64,000 nt of DNA from Clostridium sp. AT4 (GCF_001517625.2 NZ_LN999828.1:1752303-1816302); one strand, 5' to 3'; counted from the stretch's first letter, positions 9,464 through 18,420 are shown. The notes: generated by a model not told the origin, from the letters alone. Made by a program: numbers and translations.

Positions 9464-9483
9464 TTACGATACGTTTTGCGTAA
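9464..9483. promoter_or_regulatory. Candidate operator upstream of the LacI-family gene
   Basis: Inverted repeat TTACG-N10-CGTAA located 46 bases upstream of the lacI-type gene, near a possible -10 (TATACT). LacI-family operators are CG-centred palindromes, but this one has split arms, so the assignment is tentative. Apart from this site and the hairpin at 9728-9775, I see no gene in 9419-9808. Confidence 0.3.
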
Positions 9484-9727
9484 CTTTGTAAGAGGTGCAC
9501 AAATTTTATGCATATTTTTTATCGCTTTCGTCGAAACTATTTTTGAATTTCCTTGTGTTTTACATTTATTTTTATCAGTTTTATCTTTTTTATATGTCTT
9601 CAAAAACAGCAGAAGGTCATTTTGCACATTTCGCAATGTGATGCACAGCTTATTCTTCCGAACGCGCCGGCAAAAGAACTGCGGCGTTATGTTCAAGGTG
9701 AATATATCTATGTCCCTCTCAAACTGG

Positions 9728-9775
9728 AAAACGGATGCAGCAGCCATGTGATCACAGCCGCCGCGTCCGTTTTTT
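9728..9775 (-). terminator. Long imperfect hairpin, probable terminator downstream of MATE gene
   Basis: Arms of about 23 bases start with AAAACGGA and end with TCCGTTTT, meeting at a perfect centre TGTGATCACA. Read on the minus strand it lies 34 bases after the MATE stop codon and ends in TTTT; on the plus strand it ends in TTTTTT. It can therefore act as a terminator in either direction. The centre also resembles a CRP-type half-site pair, which may be chance. Confidence 0.6.
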
Positions 9776-9808
9776 GCAGGTGCAGATATTCTTAAAGTTA
9801 TCTTACTT

Positions 9809-11176
9809 TTATGATTTATGAACTGCCGTCCCCTTCCCCAGATTTTTCTCAATCTTCTTTATTACATACAGATAGGAAATGCCTGTAAACAGACCGGCTC
9901 CCACCCAGGCGGCAGGATCGCAGGCGCAGGCCAGCCAATAGCTGTGAATATCCATAGCGATCACTGCTACGATCAGACGGGCTGCCAGCTCTACCACTCC
10001 GCCCATCATAGGCAGAAAGCCGTATCCGCAGCCCTGCATGGTATTTCGGAAGATAAAAATAGTACATAAAGGCACATAAAACAGGGTACAGATGGTTGTA
10101 TACGTTCTGGCCCAGGGCATCATAGCCGCCAGATCTACCTCCCCTGAGAAGAACAGACCCAGACTTGGCCCCAGAGCTGCCGATACGACCACTGCAGATG
10201 CCACCGAATAGATTACCTCAATGATCAAAGCCGCACGGACACCCTGGCGAATTCGTCCTGCATCACCTTTTCCGTAATTCTGGCCGCTGTATACAGCCAT
10301 CGTCTGCCCCATAGCTACCATTCCCTGGGTCAGCAGGCCATGGATTTTTCCGGCTGCCGTGTAGGCGGCCACCGCCTCAGAGCCAAACAGATTAATCGCT
10401 GACTGCATCACCATGGTTCCCGAGGAGGTAATGGCAAACTGCAGCGCCATGGGAATCCCCGTAGCCAGCTGATAGCGGGTATCGCCCTTGTGGAATCGCC
10501 AGTGGCGCTTTTCCGGCATCAGGGCCGGCACCTTTTTATAGATGTAGACTGCACATAATACAGCAGAAATTGCCTGAGACAGGTTAGTCGCCCAGGCAGC
10601 TCCGGCTACTCCCATTTTAAAGTTGATGATCAGGATCAGATCCAGCACTACGTTTAAACAGGCCGACAGCACCAGAAAAACAAGAGGCATACGGCTGTTT
10701 CCCACAGCTCTCAGATAGGAAGAAAACAGGTTATAAAATACATTGGCCACCATTCCCAGGCTGATAAGGGAAATATACTCATAAGCCTGCGCAAAAATGT
10801 TTTCCGGCGTATTCATCAGATGCAGCAAGGGACGCATAAATAAAAGGCTGGCTGCCGTAAAGCCAATGGCGCCGATCAGAGAAAGAAGGATACCGTTCGA
10901 TACGCTCTGTCTTACCCCGTCCATCTTTTTTGCCCCGTAGCGCTGGGAGGTCAGCACGGCAAATCCGGCTGTAATGCCCTGTGCAAAGCCGTTTAATAAA
11001 AACATCACGGTTCCCGTTGATCCTACTGCTGCAAGCGCATCCGCACCCACATAGCGCCCCACAATGATGGTATCTGCCATGTTGTAAAGCTGCTGGAAAA
11101 TATTTCCAATTGCAAGAGGCAGTGTAAACATGATCAGAACCCGAAAAGGGCTTCCTTTTGTCATATCCTGTTCCAT
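9809..11176 (-). CDS. MATE-family multidrug/toxin efflux protein (first of three)
   Basis: A 455-residue polytopic membrane protein with about 12 predicted helices and the MATE repeat signature in both halves (LPLAIGNIFQQLYNMADTIIVGRYVG near the N-terminus; AYTAAGKIHGLLTQGMVAMGQT in the second half). MATE proteins export cationic compounds using a Na+ or H+ gradient. I set the start at 11176, which has AAGGA eight bases upstream, rather than the ATG at 11194 with only a weak site. It is a single-gene unit with its own promoter at 11217-11245. The exported substrate is unknown. Confidence 0.9.
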   Translation of the reverse strand: MEQDMTKGSPFRVLIMFTLPLAIGNIFQQLYNMADTIIVGRYVGADALAAVGSTGTVMFLLNGFAQGITAGFAVLTSQRYGAKKMDGVRQSVSNGILLSLIGAIGFTAASLLFMRPLLHLMNTPENIFAQAYEYISLISLGMVANVFYNLFSSYLRAVGNSRMPLVFLVLSACLNVVLDLILIINFKMGVAGAAWATNLSQAISAVLCAVYIYKKVPALMPEKRHWRFHKGDTRYQLATGIPMALQFAITSSGTMVMQSAINLFGSEAVAAYTAAGKIHGLLTQGMVAMGQTMAVYSGQNYGKGDAGRIRQGVRAALIIEVIYSVASAVVVSAALGPSLGLFFSGEVDLAAMMPWARTYTTICTLFYVPLCTIFIFRNTMQGCGYGFLPMMGGVVELAARLIVAVIAMDIHSYWLACACDPAAWVGAGLFTGISYLYVIKKIEKNLGKGTAVHKS

Positions 11177-11216
11177 TGCAGATTTCCTTTCCATTCTTAC
11201 AGATTTCAGTTATGAC

Positions 11217-11245
11217 ATTGTAGCACAGGTATGAATCATTGTCAC
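11217..11245 (-). promoter_or_regulatory. Sigma-A type promoter for MATE gene
   Basis: On the minus strand a -35 GTGACA and a -10 TACAAT are separated by exactly 17 bases, ending about 40 bases before the start codon at 11176. Confidence 0.6.
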
Positions 11246-11330
11246 ACATCAAATTAAACGAAATTTATTTTCTAACGCATTAAAATCCGTAATCTCATAC
11301 AATCATACCATCCATGGATAAGCCCAGAGT

Positions 11331-11954
11331 TTAAAAACGGCCTGCCGCGCCCAGAACCAGCTTCCACATAATATCCCACATCTGAACCACAACAAAAACA
11401 AGGCTTCCGGTGCAGATCAACCTGTTTGCCAGCCCATCCGCAGAAAACAGCCGCAGGCAAACACCTTTTTTATATGGATAAAAAATTTCTACCGGCTTTT
11501 TATTTAACAGATCCAAAAACATGTGGGAAAGAAAGCCTGCTGCCACATAGGGGATCAGCGGAGCATACAGAAAGTAAAACGCAGCCATCAAAAACCCCAG
11601 TGCCAGGAAAGAATGGGTAAAGCTTCTGTGGGAGGACAGCTTTCCTGCAATGGTTATCACCAGAAAAATCCCAAGTCCAAGAAGCTGCCTGCTCCCCAGA
11701 TGGGAACCGATATGATCCCAGATTCCGGTGCTCCATTTCCAGTCTAAAAATAAGATCACAGCCCCTAAAAGCAGGGCTGTATTTCTCACGACCCGCGCAT
11801 CCCGGCAGTAAGTGCTGGACTGTACGTCCAGATCGCAGATCAGTCCACCCAGAGCTCCTCCTAAAAGAGCCTGAAGGCAGCCGCCGATAGTATCAGGGGG
11901 CGAGATCAGCACAGCGGCCCCGATCCCGGCTATCATATGTGTTTTTCCCATCAT
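11331..11954 (-). CDS. YdjM-like membrane-bound metal-dependent hydrolase family protein
   Basis: A 207-residue membrane protein of the DUF457/YdjM family (LexA-regulated inner-membrane putative hydrolases). It starts with the family signature around GKTHMIAGIGAAV, has GGLICDLDV with an acidic motif, and SHRSFTHSFLALG with the conserved histidines thought to bind metal, plus several hydrophobic segments. The start has GGGAG ten bases upstream; the ATG three bases later is equally possible. It follows the Feo genes after a 74-base gap and may be read through from them. Its biochemical activity is not established. Confidence 0.8.
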   Translation of the reverse strand: MMGKTHMIAGIGAAVLISPPDTIGGCLQALLGGALGGLICDLDVQSSTYCRDARVVRNTALLLGAVILFLDWKWSTGIWDHIGSHLGSRQLLGLGIFLVITIAGKLSSHRSFTHSFLALGFLMAAFYFLYAPLIPYVAAGFLSHMFLDLLNKKPVEIFYPYKKGVCLRLFSADGLANRLICTGSLVFVVVQMWDIMWKLVLGAAGRF

Positions 11955-12028
11955 GTCGTATCATCTCCCGTCTTGTCTTTTGTCTAAAAATGGGATCTGG
12001 CAAGCCCAGATCCCACATATACGTTCTC

Positions 12029-12172
12029 TCAATGTCCACAGCAGCCGCTGCAGCCGGAACAGTTCCCGGAGCAGCCGCCTGTTCCATTTTTCTTATCCTT
12101 CCATAGCTTCCTCAACGCAGCTGCAAGAGAAGCAAATACCAGAAGTCCAGTTACCAGATTCCACGGATTCAT
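12029..12172 (-). CDS. FeoB-associated Cys-rich membrane protein
   Basis: A 47-residue protein read directly from the sequence. It has one N-terminal membrane segment (NLVTGLLVFASLAAAL), a basic stretch (RKLWKDKKNG) and a Cys-rich tail (CSGNCSGCSGCCGH) with five cysteines and a terminal His. The start codon abuts the feoB stop (TAAATG), so translation is coupled. Small proteins of this kind commonly follow feoB in Clostridia and are annotated as FeoB-associated. A role in handling Fe(II) at the pore or in complex stability is inferred from position and the metal-binding tail. Confidence 0.85.
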   Translation of the reverse strand: MNPWNLVTGLLVFASLAAALRKLWKDKKNGTGGCSGNCSGCSGCCGH

Positions 12173-14518
12173 TTACATCACTCCCATCAGATTTCCAATG
12201 ATTTTAACGATCATAGCCGCAATCCACGCAATCCCGCACTGCCACAGTACAACTAAAACCGCCCATTTTCCGCCCAGTTCACGCTTCACAGCGGCAATCG
12301 CTGCCACACAAGGCGTATAGAGCAGGCAGAACACCAGAAGGGATGCTGCTGCCAATGTGGTAAGGGCTGTCTCTACCCCGCCTGCAAAGAGGACTTCCAG
12401 AGTAGATACCACGCTCTCTTTTGCCATAAAGCCGCTGACAAGAGAGGTAATGATCCGCCAGTCCCCCAGTCCCAGAGGCGCAAACAGCGGAGCCAACCAG
12501 CCGGAAATCACAGCCAGGATACTTCCCGATGAATCCTCTACCAGATTAAACTGGAAGTCAAAGCTCTGCAAAAACCACACAGCCACCGTAGCTACCAGAA
12601 TTACGGTAAAAGCCCTCTGCAGAAAATCCTTAGCCTTTTCCCATAAAAGCTGGCTTACATTTTTAACCCCCGGCAGACGGTAGTTGGGAAGCTCCATTAC
12701 AAAAGGAACCGCCTCCCCTTTAAATAGGGTGCTCTTAAATAAGACTGCCGCTAAAATACCCACCAGAATTCCCAGAATATAAAGGCCTGTCATAATAAGG
12801 CCGCCATGTCCCGGAAAAAAGGCGCTGACAAAAAAGGCATAGATCGGAAGCTTTGCCGTACAGCTCATAAAGGGTGTTAAGAGAATGGTCATCTTACGGT
12901 CCCTTTCGCTTGGAAGCGTCCGGGTCGCCATCACTGCAGGAACAGTACAGCCAAAACCGATGAGCATAGGCACGATGCTCCGGCCGGAAAGGCCGATCTT
13001 TCGCAGCAGCTTATCCATAAAGAAGGCAACTCTTGCAATATATCCGCTGTCTTCCATCATGGACAGGAAAAAGAACAGCGTTACAATAATCGGAAGGAAG
13101 GAAAGCACAGAACCTACTCCGGAAAAGATACCGTCAATCACAAGGCCGTGAAGAACCGTATTTACATGAGCTGCTGTAAGAGCTCCGTCCACCCACTCTG
13201 TCAGAGCCGTGATGCCTATTTCCAGAATCCCCCGAAGCCATGCTCCGATCACATTAAAGGTCAGGTAAAAGACCGCAGCCATAATTCCGATAAAACAGGG
13301 GATCGCCGTATACTTTCCAGTCAGAACCTGATCAATTCTCCGGCTTCTGATATGCTCCCTGCTCTCTCTTGGCTTTACCACGGTTTTTTCGCAGATCCGT
13401 TCAATAAAGGAAAAACGCATATCCGCCATGGCTGCGCTGCGGTCAAGCCCCCGTTCCTTTTCCATCTGTAAAATGATGTGCTCTAAGGTTTCCTCTTCGT
13501 TCTGATCCAGCTTTAACTGCTTTAAAATCAGCGTATCGCCTTCGATCAGCTTAGAGGCTGCAAATCGCAGCGGGATTCCCGCGCTCTTTGCATGATCCTC
13601 AATGAGATGGCAGACCGCATGGATGCCTCTGTGCACGGCTCCGCCAAATTCATTTTCATCACAAAAATCCTGACGCCCCGGACGTTCCTGATATCTGGCA
13701 ATGTGAATTGCATGCTTTACCAGCTCATCCACACCCTGATTTTTTGCCGCAGAAATCGGTACTACCGGAACTCCCAGCATGGCTTCAATCCCGTTTACAT
13801 CAATGGTGCCTCCGTTTCCTGTGATCTCATCCATCATATTTAAGGCAATTACCATGGGAACATCCATTTCCAGAAGCTGCATGGTAAGATACAGGTTGCG
13901 TTCAATATTGGTAGCGTCTACAATATTGATGATCGCCTTCGGCCTGTCCTCCAGCACAAAGTTTCTGGATACGATCTCCTCATTTGTATAGGGAGACATA
14001 GAATAAATACCCGGAAGATCCGTAATCCGCGTATTGGCATACCCCCTGATGGGGCCATCCTTGCGGTCTACCGTAACGCCGGGGAAATTCCCCACATGCT
14101 GATTGGCTCCGGTAAGCTGGTTAAACAGAGTGGTTTTACCGCAGTTCTGGTTGCCTACCAGGGCATATGTAAGAATTTCACCCTCAGGAAGGGGATTTCC
14201 CTCTCCCTTCACATGATATTTTCCATCCTCTCCCAGGCCGGGATGAACACTGTTGTTAATATTTTTTGCCCCCTCATGGCTGCGGGTACGGATGTCAATG
14301 GGTTCAATCTCGATCTGATCCGCATCATCCAGGCGCAGAGTCAGCTCATAACCGTGGATCTGCAGCTGCATGGGATCTCCCATGGGCGCCAGCTTCACAG
14401 CCGTTACCTCTGCTCCCGGTATCACCCCCATATCCAAAAAATGCTGGCGCAGAGCGCCTTCCCCGCCAACTGCCTTTATGACAGCACTCTTTCCTATTTC
14501 CAAATGCTTCAGTGTCAT
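12173..14518 (-). CDS. feoB: Ferrous iron transporter FeoB with fused N-terminal FeoA domain
   Basis: A 781-residue inner-membrane Fe(II) transporter. Residues 1-75 form an SH3-like FeoA domain (LKHLEIGKSAVI to DQIEIEPID). A linker leads to a G domain with G1 GNQNCGKTT (about 122-130), G3 DLPGIYSM and G4 NMMDE, then two Gate repeats with about eight membrane segments (PMLIGFGCTVPAVMATRT; PFMSCTAKLPIY). FeoA and FeoB are usually separate genes; the fusion occurs in some Clostridia. The start at 14518 has AAAGGA nine bases upstream. A Fur-type box lies inside its promoter, and a Cys-rich partner gene follows immediately. Confidence 0.95.
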   Translation of the reverse strand: MTLKHLEIGKSAVIKAVGGEGALRQHFLDMGVIPGAEVTAVKLAPMGDPMQLQIHGYELTLRLDDADQIEIEPIDIRTRSHEGAKNINNSVHPGLGEDGKYHVKGEGNPLPEGEILTYALVGNQNCGKTTLFNQLTGANQHVGNFPGVTVDRKDGPIRGYANTRITDLPGIYSMSPYTNEEIVSRNFVLEDRPKAIINIVDATNIERNLYLTMQLLEMDVPMVIALNMMDEITGNGGTIDVNGIEAMLGVPVVPISAAKNQGVDELVKHAIHIARYQERPGRQDFCDENEFGGAVHRGIHAVCHLIEDHAKSAGIPLRFAASKLIEGDTLILKQLKLDQNEEETLEHIILQMEKERGLDRSAAMADMRFSFIERICEKTVVKPRESREHIRSRRIDQVLTGKYTAIPCFIGIMAAVFYLTFNVIGAWLRGILEIGITALTEWVDGALTAAHVNTVLHGLVIDGIFSGVGSVLSFLPIIVTLFFFLSMMEDSGYIARVAFFMDKLLRKIGLSGRSIVPMLIGFGCTVPAVMATRTLPSERDRKMTILLTPFMSCTAKLPIYAFFVSAFFPGHGGLIMTGLYILGILVGILAAVLFKSTLFKGEAVPFVMELPNYRLPGVKNVSQLLWEKAKDFLQRAFTVILVATVAVWFLQSFDFQFNLVEDSSGSILAVISGWLAPLFAPLGLGDWRIITSLVSGFMAKESVVSTLEVLFAGGVETALTTLAAASLLVFCLLYTPCVAAIAAVKRELGGKWAVLVVLWQCGIAWIAAMIVKIIGNLMGVM

Positions 14519-14575
14519 TTTTCTTTGTCCTTTCTCATACTCTGAAACGACGTTCATCTGTATTCTTGCGAAGTT

Positions 14576-14604
14576 AGTTTATGATAATTTTTATCATTTG
14601 TCAA
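14576..14604 (-). promoter_or_regulatory. feoB promoter
   Basis: Minus-strand -35 TTGACA and -10 TAAACT with a 17-base spacer, about 57 bases before the feoB start. The spacer is almost entirely filled by the Fur-type box. Confidence 0.8.
14582..14596. promoter_or_regulatory. Fur box in feoB promoter
   Basis: TGATAATTTTTATCA matches the Fur 7-1-7 palindrome TGATAAT-N-ATTATCA at all but one position. It lies between the -35 and -10 elements, the expected place for iron-dependent repression of Fe(II) uptake. Confidence 0.8.
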
Positions 14605-14641
14605 GCACGCTTTGTTTAAGCTAACTATAAATCGAATCATT

Positions 14642-14983
14642 TTACTGCTTCTTTCCCCCACCGATCAGATCATAGCTTTCCCCTATCATCCTCTTTATGA
14701 TTTCATCCGGAATCCTCCCGTCTAAAGGGATTGAATTCCAGTGCTCCTTATTTTGATGGTATCCCGGCTGTATGGAAGGGTATGCCTTTCTCCAAAATCC
14801 TCTCCATTGAGGATCAACCTTTACATTCACCCACATAGTCCCATTTCTCTCATACGTCCAGGCAAAGGCTTTACGATTCTTTTTATATCTAAGAAGTACC
14901 CAGTTCGGATCGTGAAACGGCGTATCTATATACACATCCTGAAAGGTCATTCCATAATCTAATACCTCTCTGCGTTCTTTCAT
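14642..14983 (-). CDS. MmcQ/YjbR-family protein
   Basis: A 113-residue protein of the MmcQ/YjbR-like fold (DUF419 family), with the characteristic YGMTFQDVYIDTPF start, FAWTYERNGTMWVNVKVDPQ strands and a C-terminal YHQNKEHWNSIPLDG block. The family resembles DNA-binding folds, but no function has been firmly shown. The start at 14983 is preceded by GAAG; an ATG further upstream would add an unrelated Cys-rich tail. It lies between the feo promoter and the pepF terminator as a single gene. Confidence 0.75.
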   Translation of the reverse strand: MKERREVLDYGMTFQDVYIDTPFHDPNWVLLRYKKNRKAFAWTYERNGTMWVNVKVDPQWRGFWRKAYPSIQPGYHQNKEHWNSIPLDGRIPDEIIKRMIGESYDLIGGGKKQ

Positions 14984-15048
14984 GTGAAATCTTCTTTTCT
15001 CCTTCCCTTTTCTGCAAAACAAACACTCTGCCAAAAGCATACAGCAAA

Positions 15049-15081
15049 GCAGAAGATTCCGCTAGCCACAGAATCTTCTGC
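15049..15081 (-). terminator. Terminator downstream of pepF
   Basis: Perfect 11-base arms GCAGAAGATTC / GAATCTTCTGC around an 11-base loop, 15 bases past the peptidase stop. Only a TTTG tail follows, so termination may be partial. Confidence 0.65.
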
Positions 15082-15095
15082 CAAAATCACTCCGC

Positions 15096-16793
15096 TTATA
15101 AATAATCTGTTTCCATCTGATTATAAATTTCTTCCAACTCTGCCGCAATCCGCCGGATGATTCCCGGCTCAAAGGGGGAATCCAGACCTGCATCCTTTAA
15201 CATACAGGTAAAAAAGTCTGAAGCACTGGCTTCGCAAAACGCCAGATAGCTTTTCCAGGCTGCTCTGTAGTCCTTCTGCATCCAGATCTTATACTGAAAG
15301 GCATTCGTCTGAGCAATTACATAATCAATGTAATAAAATGGGAAGCTGTAAATATGGTGCTGGCGCTGCCAGAAGCCGCCTTCTGAATAAAAGGAAGATT
15401 CTTCCTCATAGGTCAGGTGGGGCTTGTACTGCTTTTCTAATTTTTTCCAGATATCCTTTCGCTCTGCCGGAGTCATTTCCGGATGATCGTATACAATGTG
15501 CTGAAATTCATCTACCATACTGCCATAGGGGATAAATACTACCGCATCCTCCAGCTGGGATTTTAAGAAATCCCCGGCCCTGCTGCCAAAGAACTGCTCC
15601 ATCCACGGATTCGTAAAAAACTCCATAGACATGGAATGGGTTTCTGCCGTTTCCATCGTAATATCGGAATGCTCCATAATAGGATCTTTTCCTGAAATAT
15701 ACCCCTGAAATGCATGGCCGCACTCATGGGTCACTACATCCACATCCCCGGCGGTTCCGTTAAAGTTGGCGAAAATAAAAGGAGCATGATAATCAGGCAG
15801 ATAGGTCATATACCCTCCCACCTGCTTATGGGGACGGGCAAATACATCAAACAGATCCCCTTCCATCATAAAGTCGAAAAATTCTCTGGTTTCAGGGGAT
15901 AATTCCTCATACATTTTCTGCCCGCTCTTTAAGATTTCCTCCGGGGTTCCCGTTGGTTTGGGACTTCCCTCCGGAAAGCTTAAGCCCTCGTCCATGTGGT
16001 ACAAGGTGTCAAGACCCAGACGTTTCCTGCGGTTTTCCCACATTTTTTCCGCAAAGGGCACCCAGTCCTTTTTAATCTGCTCCCGGAACTGCTCTACCTC
16101 TTTTCTTCCGTAGCTGTTGCGGTTCATACGACAGTAGCCCAGATCTGTATAGGTCTCAAAGCCGAGCTTCTTTGCCTGCGCCGTACGGTTTTTTACCAGC
16201 TTATCATACAGTTCATCCAGCTGGTCTGCAATCCCCTCATAAAACGCATTCACCTTTGCAGCCGCCTTTTTCCGGATTTCCCGATCCTCATGGTTTAAAT
16301 ATGGCGTCATCATGGAAAGATTAAGGAGTTTTCCCTTCCAGTCAATCTTTGCGCCGGCAAGCAGTTTTTCGTACTCTGTCACAAGGGCATTTTCTTCCTG
16401 CATCAAAGGGATCACTGCCTCGCTTACAGACTTTGCCGCAAGCTCAATATTTTTAAATGCAGGCCCGCCGATGACCAGCTCCAGCTCCTTGCGGTATGGA
16501 GAAGCAAAGAGGAGCTTCTTATACTGCACCTCCTGATTGGAAAATGCGGGCATTTCCTGGTCATAATACGTTTTCTCTTCCTCATAAAAGGGATCTGTGG
16601 TATCAATACTGTGACGGATTTCCGCCAGAGTAGCCTGGGTTTTGATGCGGCCCATCAGCTTATAGTAGCGTCTGTGGACCTCCATCTGTTCCTGAGGCGT
16701 ACCGGCTTCCTGAAAAGCCTTTATAATAGAGGAAAGCTCCTCTTTGGCGGCATCAAAATCAATCCGTTCATAGGGCATTTCACTGAATTTCAT
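15096..16793 (-). CDS. pepF: M3-family oligoendopeptidase (PepF/thimet-like), copy 1
   Basis: A 565-residue cytoplasmic zinc peptidase. The catalytic HExxH motif is HECGH within DVVTHECGHAFQGY, and the third ligand glutamate is expected in MEHSDITMETAETHSMSMEF. PepF-type enzymes cleave oligopeptides of about 6-20 residues. The start at 16793 has a clear AGGAGG eight bases upstream; an upstream extension to 16922 overlaps the sulfatase gene and lacks family similarity. It starts 55 bases after the sulfatase gene. A paralogue lies at 25381-27171. Confidence 0.93.
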   Translation of the reverse strand: MKFSEMPYERIDFDAAKEELSSIIKAFQEAGTPQEQMEVHRRYYKLMGRIKTQATLAEIRHSIDTTDPFYEEEKTYYDQEMPAFSNQEVQYKKLLFASPYRKELELVIGGPAFKNIELAAKSVSEAVIPLMQEENALVTEYEKLLAGAKIDWKGKLLNLSMMTPYLNHEDREIRKKAAAKVNAFYEGIADQLDELYDKLVKNRTAQAKKLGFETYTDLGYCRMNRNSYGRKEVEQFREQIKKDWVPFAEKMWENRRKRLGLDTLYHMDEGLSFPEGSPKPTGTPEEILKSGQKMYEELSPETREFFDFMMEGDLFDVFARPHKQVGGYMTYLPDYHAPFIFANFNGTAGDVDVVTHECGHAFQGYISGKDPIMEHSDITMETAETHSMSMEFFTNPWMEQFFGSRAGDFLKSQLEDAVVFIPYGSMVDEFQHIVYDHPEMTPAERKDIWKKLEKQYKPHLTYEEESSFYSEGGFWQRQHHIYSFPFYYIDYVIAQTNAFQYKIWMQKDYRAAWKSYLAFCEASASDFFTCMLKDAGLDSPFEPGIIRRIAAELEEIYNQMETDYL

Positions 16794-16848
16794 GTTGGGT
16801 TCCTCCTGTTTATGACTAGTATGGATCATTTTTATTTTATCATTCCTG

Positions 16849-18306
16849 TCAGCTTCCAGCCGAATCCTTTGAAACAGGCATAACCACCGGCCAGTGAAGC
16901 CCCCTCTGATTGGAAAAACCATAATCTGCCTTTTCCCTGTATTTCGGCGCCTCTACGCCTGTCAGTTTTCCGTCCGAAATCCAGTTTACATCTTCTCCGT
17001 ACAGCTGCTGCATCAGTTCCTTTTCCAGCGCTTCCTGTATCTGCCTTACCTCAGACCTCCCTGACAGATCTTTCATTTCCATTGGGTCCTGTTCAAGATC
17101 AAAGAGCTGAATCCTGTTTCCCCATGGATAATAAATGAGTTTAAAGCGTCCGTCATGGATCATGCGCGTAGCTCTTGGCCCCTCGCTTATTTCTCCAAAC
17201 AGAACCTGACGCTTTCTCTCACCAAACAGATTTTCCCCTTCTGACGTATCCGGCACCGGAATTTTGCAGAATTCCAGAAGGGTAGGCATAATATCCTCCA
17301 GACAGGCCAGACGCGTATCCTTCTTTCCCCTCAGGGAAGCTACAGGCTTTCCTGAAAAGAGCAGCGGTATATGGGATGAATTTTCATAAAAACTGCGTTT
17401 CCCCGCCATCTTATGCTGGAACAGCATTTCCCCATGGTCGCTGGCAAACACAATCAGTGTATTATCCAGTATTCCATTTTCCCTCAGCGCTCCCAGTACC
17501 AGACGAATCTGATGATCAATCAGAGTACACTGGGCAAAATAGGCTTTCTTTGCCAGCTTTATCTCTCTGTCGCTGTAATGCCTGCCGGATTCTGTCATTT
17601 CCTTCATGATAAAGCTGTCGTCAACCCAGTCTCCTGCTGGCGGCAGAGTAATATCCTCGTCTTTATACATATCCAGATATTCCTTCAGCGGAACCAGCGG
17701 CGGATGTGGAAACTGATAGGACAGATAAAAGAAGGAAGGACGTGTAGGATCTCTCCTTTGAATCTGCCGCACCATCTGTGCCGTAGTCCACACGGTAGGA
17801 TGCATCCGTCTTTCAAGGGGCCATGGAGTCGTATAATATGTATTATTTCCCATAGCATGAGAAAACTCCTGCCCTACCGCTCCGTTTTCCGCCAGCCATA
17901 TCTGATAATCGTCCAGAACGCCAAATTCATAGCGTCCCTCTTCCTGAAGAATCACCTCATTAAAACCAATACGGTTTCTCTGGGGATACACATGAAGCTT
18001 TCCCACTGCCACAGTCTGATATCCGGCATCCGAAAATGCCTGGGCCAGTGTTTTCGCTTCCGGCATCTTCATCCGGTCGCTGTATACCCTGTCACCATGG
18101 CTTCTGGGGCTCATACCTGTCATCAGACTCCGTCTGGCCGGTATACATACCGGACAGGTGCTGTAGCAGTTTGTATAAATCACCCCGTCTCTTGCCAGCT
18201 GGTCAATGGTGGGAGTCATAATTTCACTGCACCCTCTATACCCCATAAAATTCTGAGACCATTGATCTGTCTGTATAAAAAGTACGTTATATCTCTGATT
18301 GTCCAT
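16849..18306 (-). CDS. Sulfatase (alkaline-phosphatase superfamily, Cys-type)
   Basis: A 485-residue sulfatase without a signal peptide, so probably cytoplasmic. Metal-site residues are seen in LFIQTDQWSQNF, FASDHGEMLF and the C-terminal region. The modification motif is CIPARRSLMTG with Cys54, the residue that would be oxidised to formylglycine by a radical-SAM maturase (anSME) in anaerobes. No maturase is present in this window, so it must be encoded elsewhere. It follows no sugar transporter directly; a role in desulfating glycans or host sulfate esters is inferred from the family only. Similarity to choline-sulfatase or phosphonate monoester hydrolase cannot be excluded. Confidence 0.88.
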   Translation of the reverse strand: MDNQRYNVLFIQTDQWSQNFMGYRGCSEIMTPTIDQLARDGVIYTNCYSTCPVCIPARRSLMTGMSPRSHGDRVYSDRMKMPEAKTLAQAFSDAGYQTVAVGKLHVYPQRNRIGFNEVILQEEGRYEFGVLDDYQIWLAENGAVGQEFSHAMGNNTYYTTPWPLERRMHPTVWTTAQMVRQIQRRDPTRPSFFYLSYQFPHPPLVPLKEYLDMYKDEDITLPPAGDWVDDSFIMKEMTESGRHYSDREIKLAKKAYFAQCTLIDHQIRLVLGALRENGILDNTLIVFASDHGEMLFQHKMAGKRSFYENSSHIPLLFSGKPVASLRGKKDTRLACLEDIMPTLLEFCKIPVPDTSEGENLFGERKRQVLFGEISEGPRATRMIHDGRFKLIYYPWGNRIQLFDLEQDPMEMKDLSGRSEVRQIQEALEKELMQQLYGEDVNWISDGKLTGVEAPKYREKADYGFSNQRGLHWPVVMPVSKDSAGS

Positions 18307-18356
18307 GCCCTTCTCCTTTCGAGTGCTGCTTCCCCCCTGTAAAAGCGTCTGTCAGT

Positions 18357-18391
18357 GAAAGCCCGCCGGATTCTGACTCCCGCGGGCTTTC
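18357..18391 (-). terminator. Terminator after pyrD
   Basis: Perfect 10-base arms GAAAGCCCGC / GCGGGCTTTC around a 15-base loop, 30 bases past the pyrD stop and before the sulfatase gene. The T-tract is short. Confidence 0.65.
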
Positions 18392-18420
18392 GTCATCGTT
18401 TCTATCCCTGCTTCGGCTGC

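Noticed and set aside
9451-9852. 133-residue minus-strand frame and overlapping plus-strand frames in the gap before the LacI gene
   Set aside because: Basic, low-complexity composition, no ribosome site, and it overlaps the hairpin and the end of the MATE gene.
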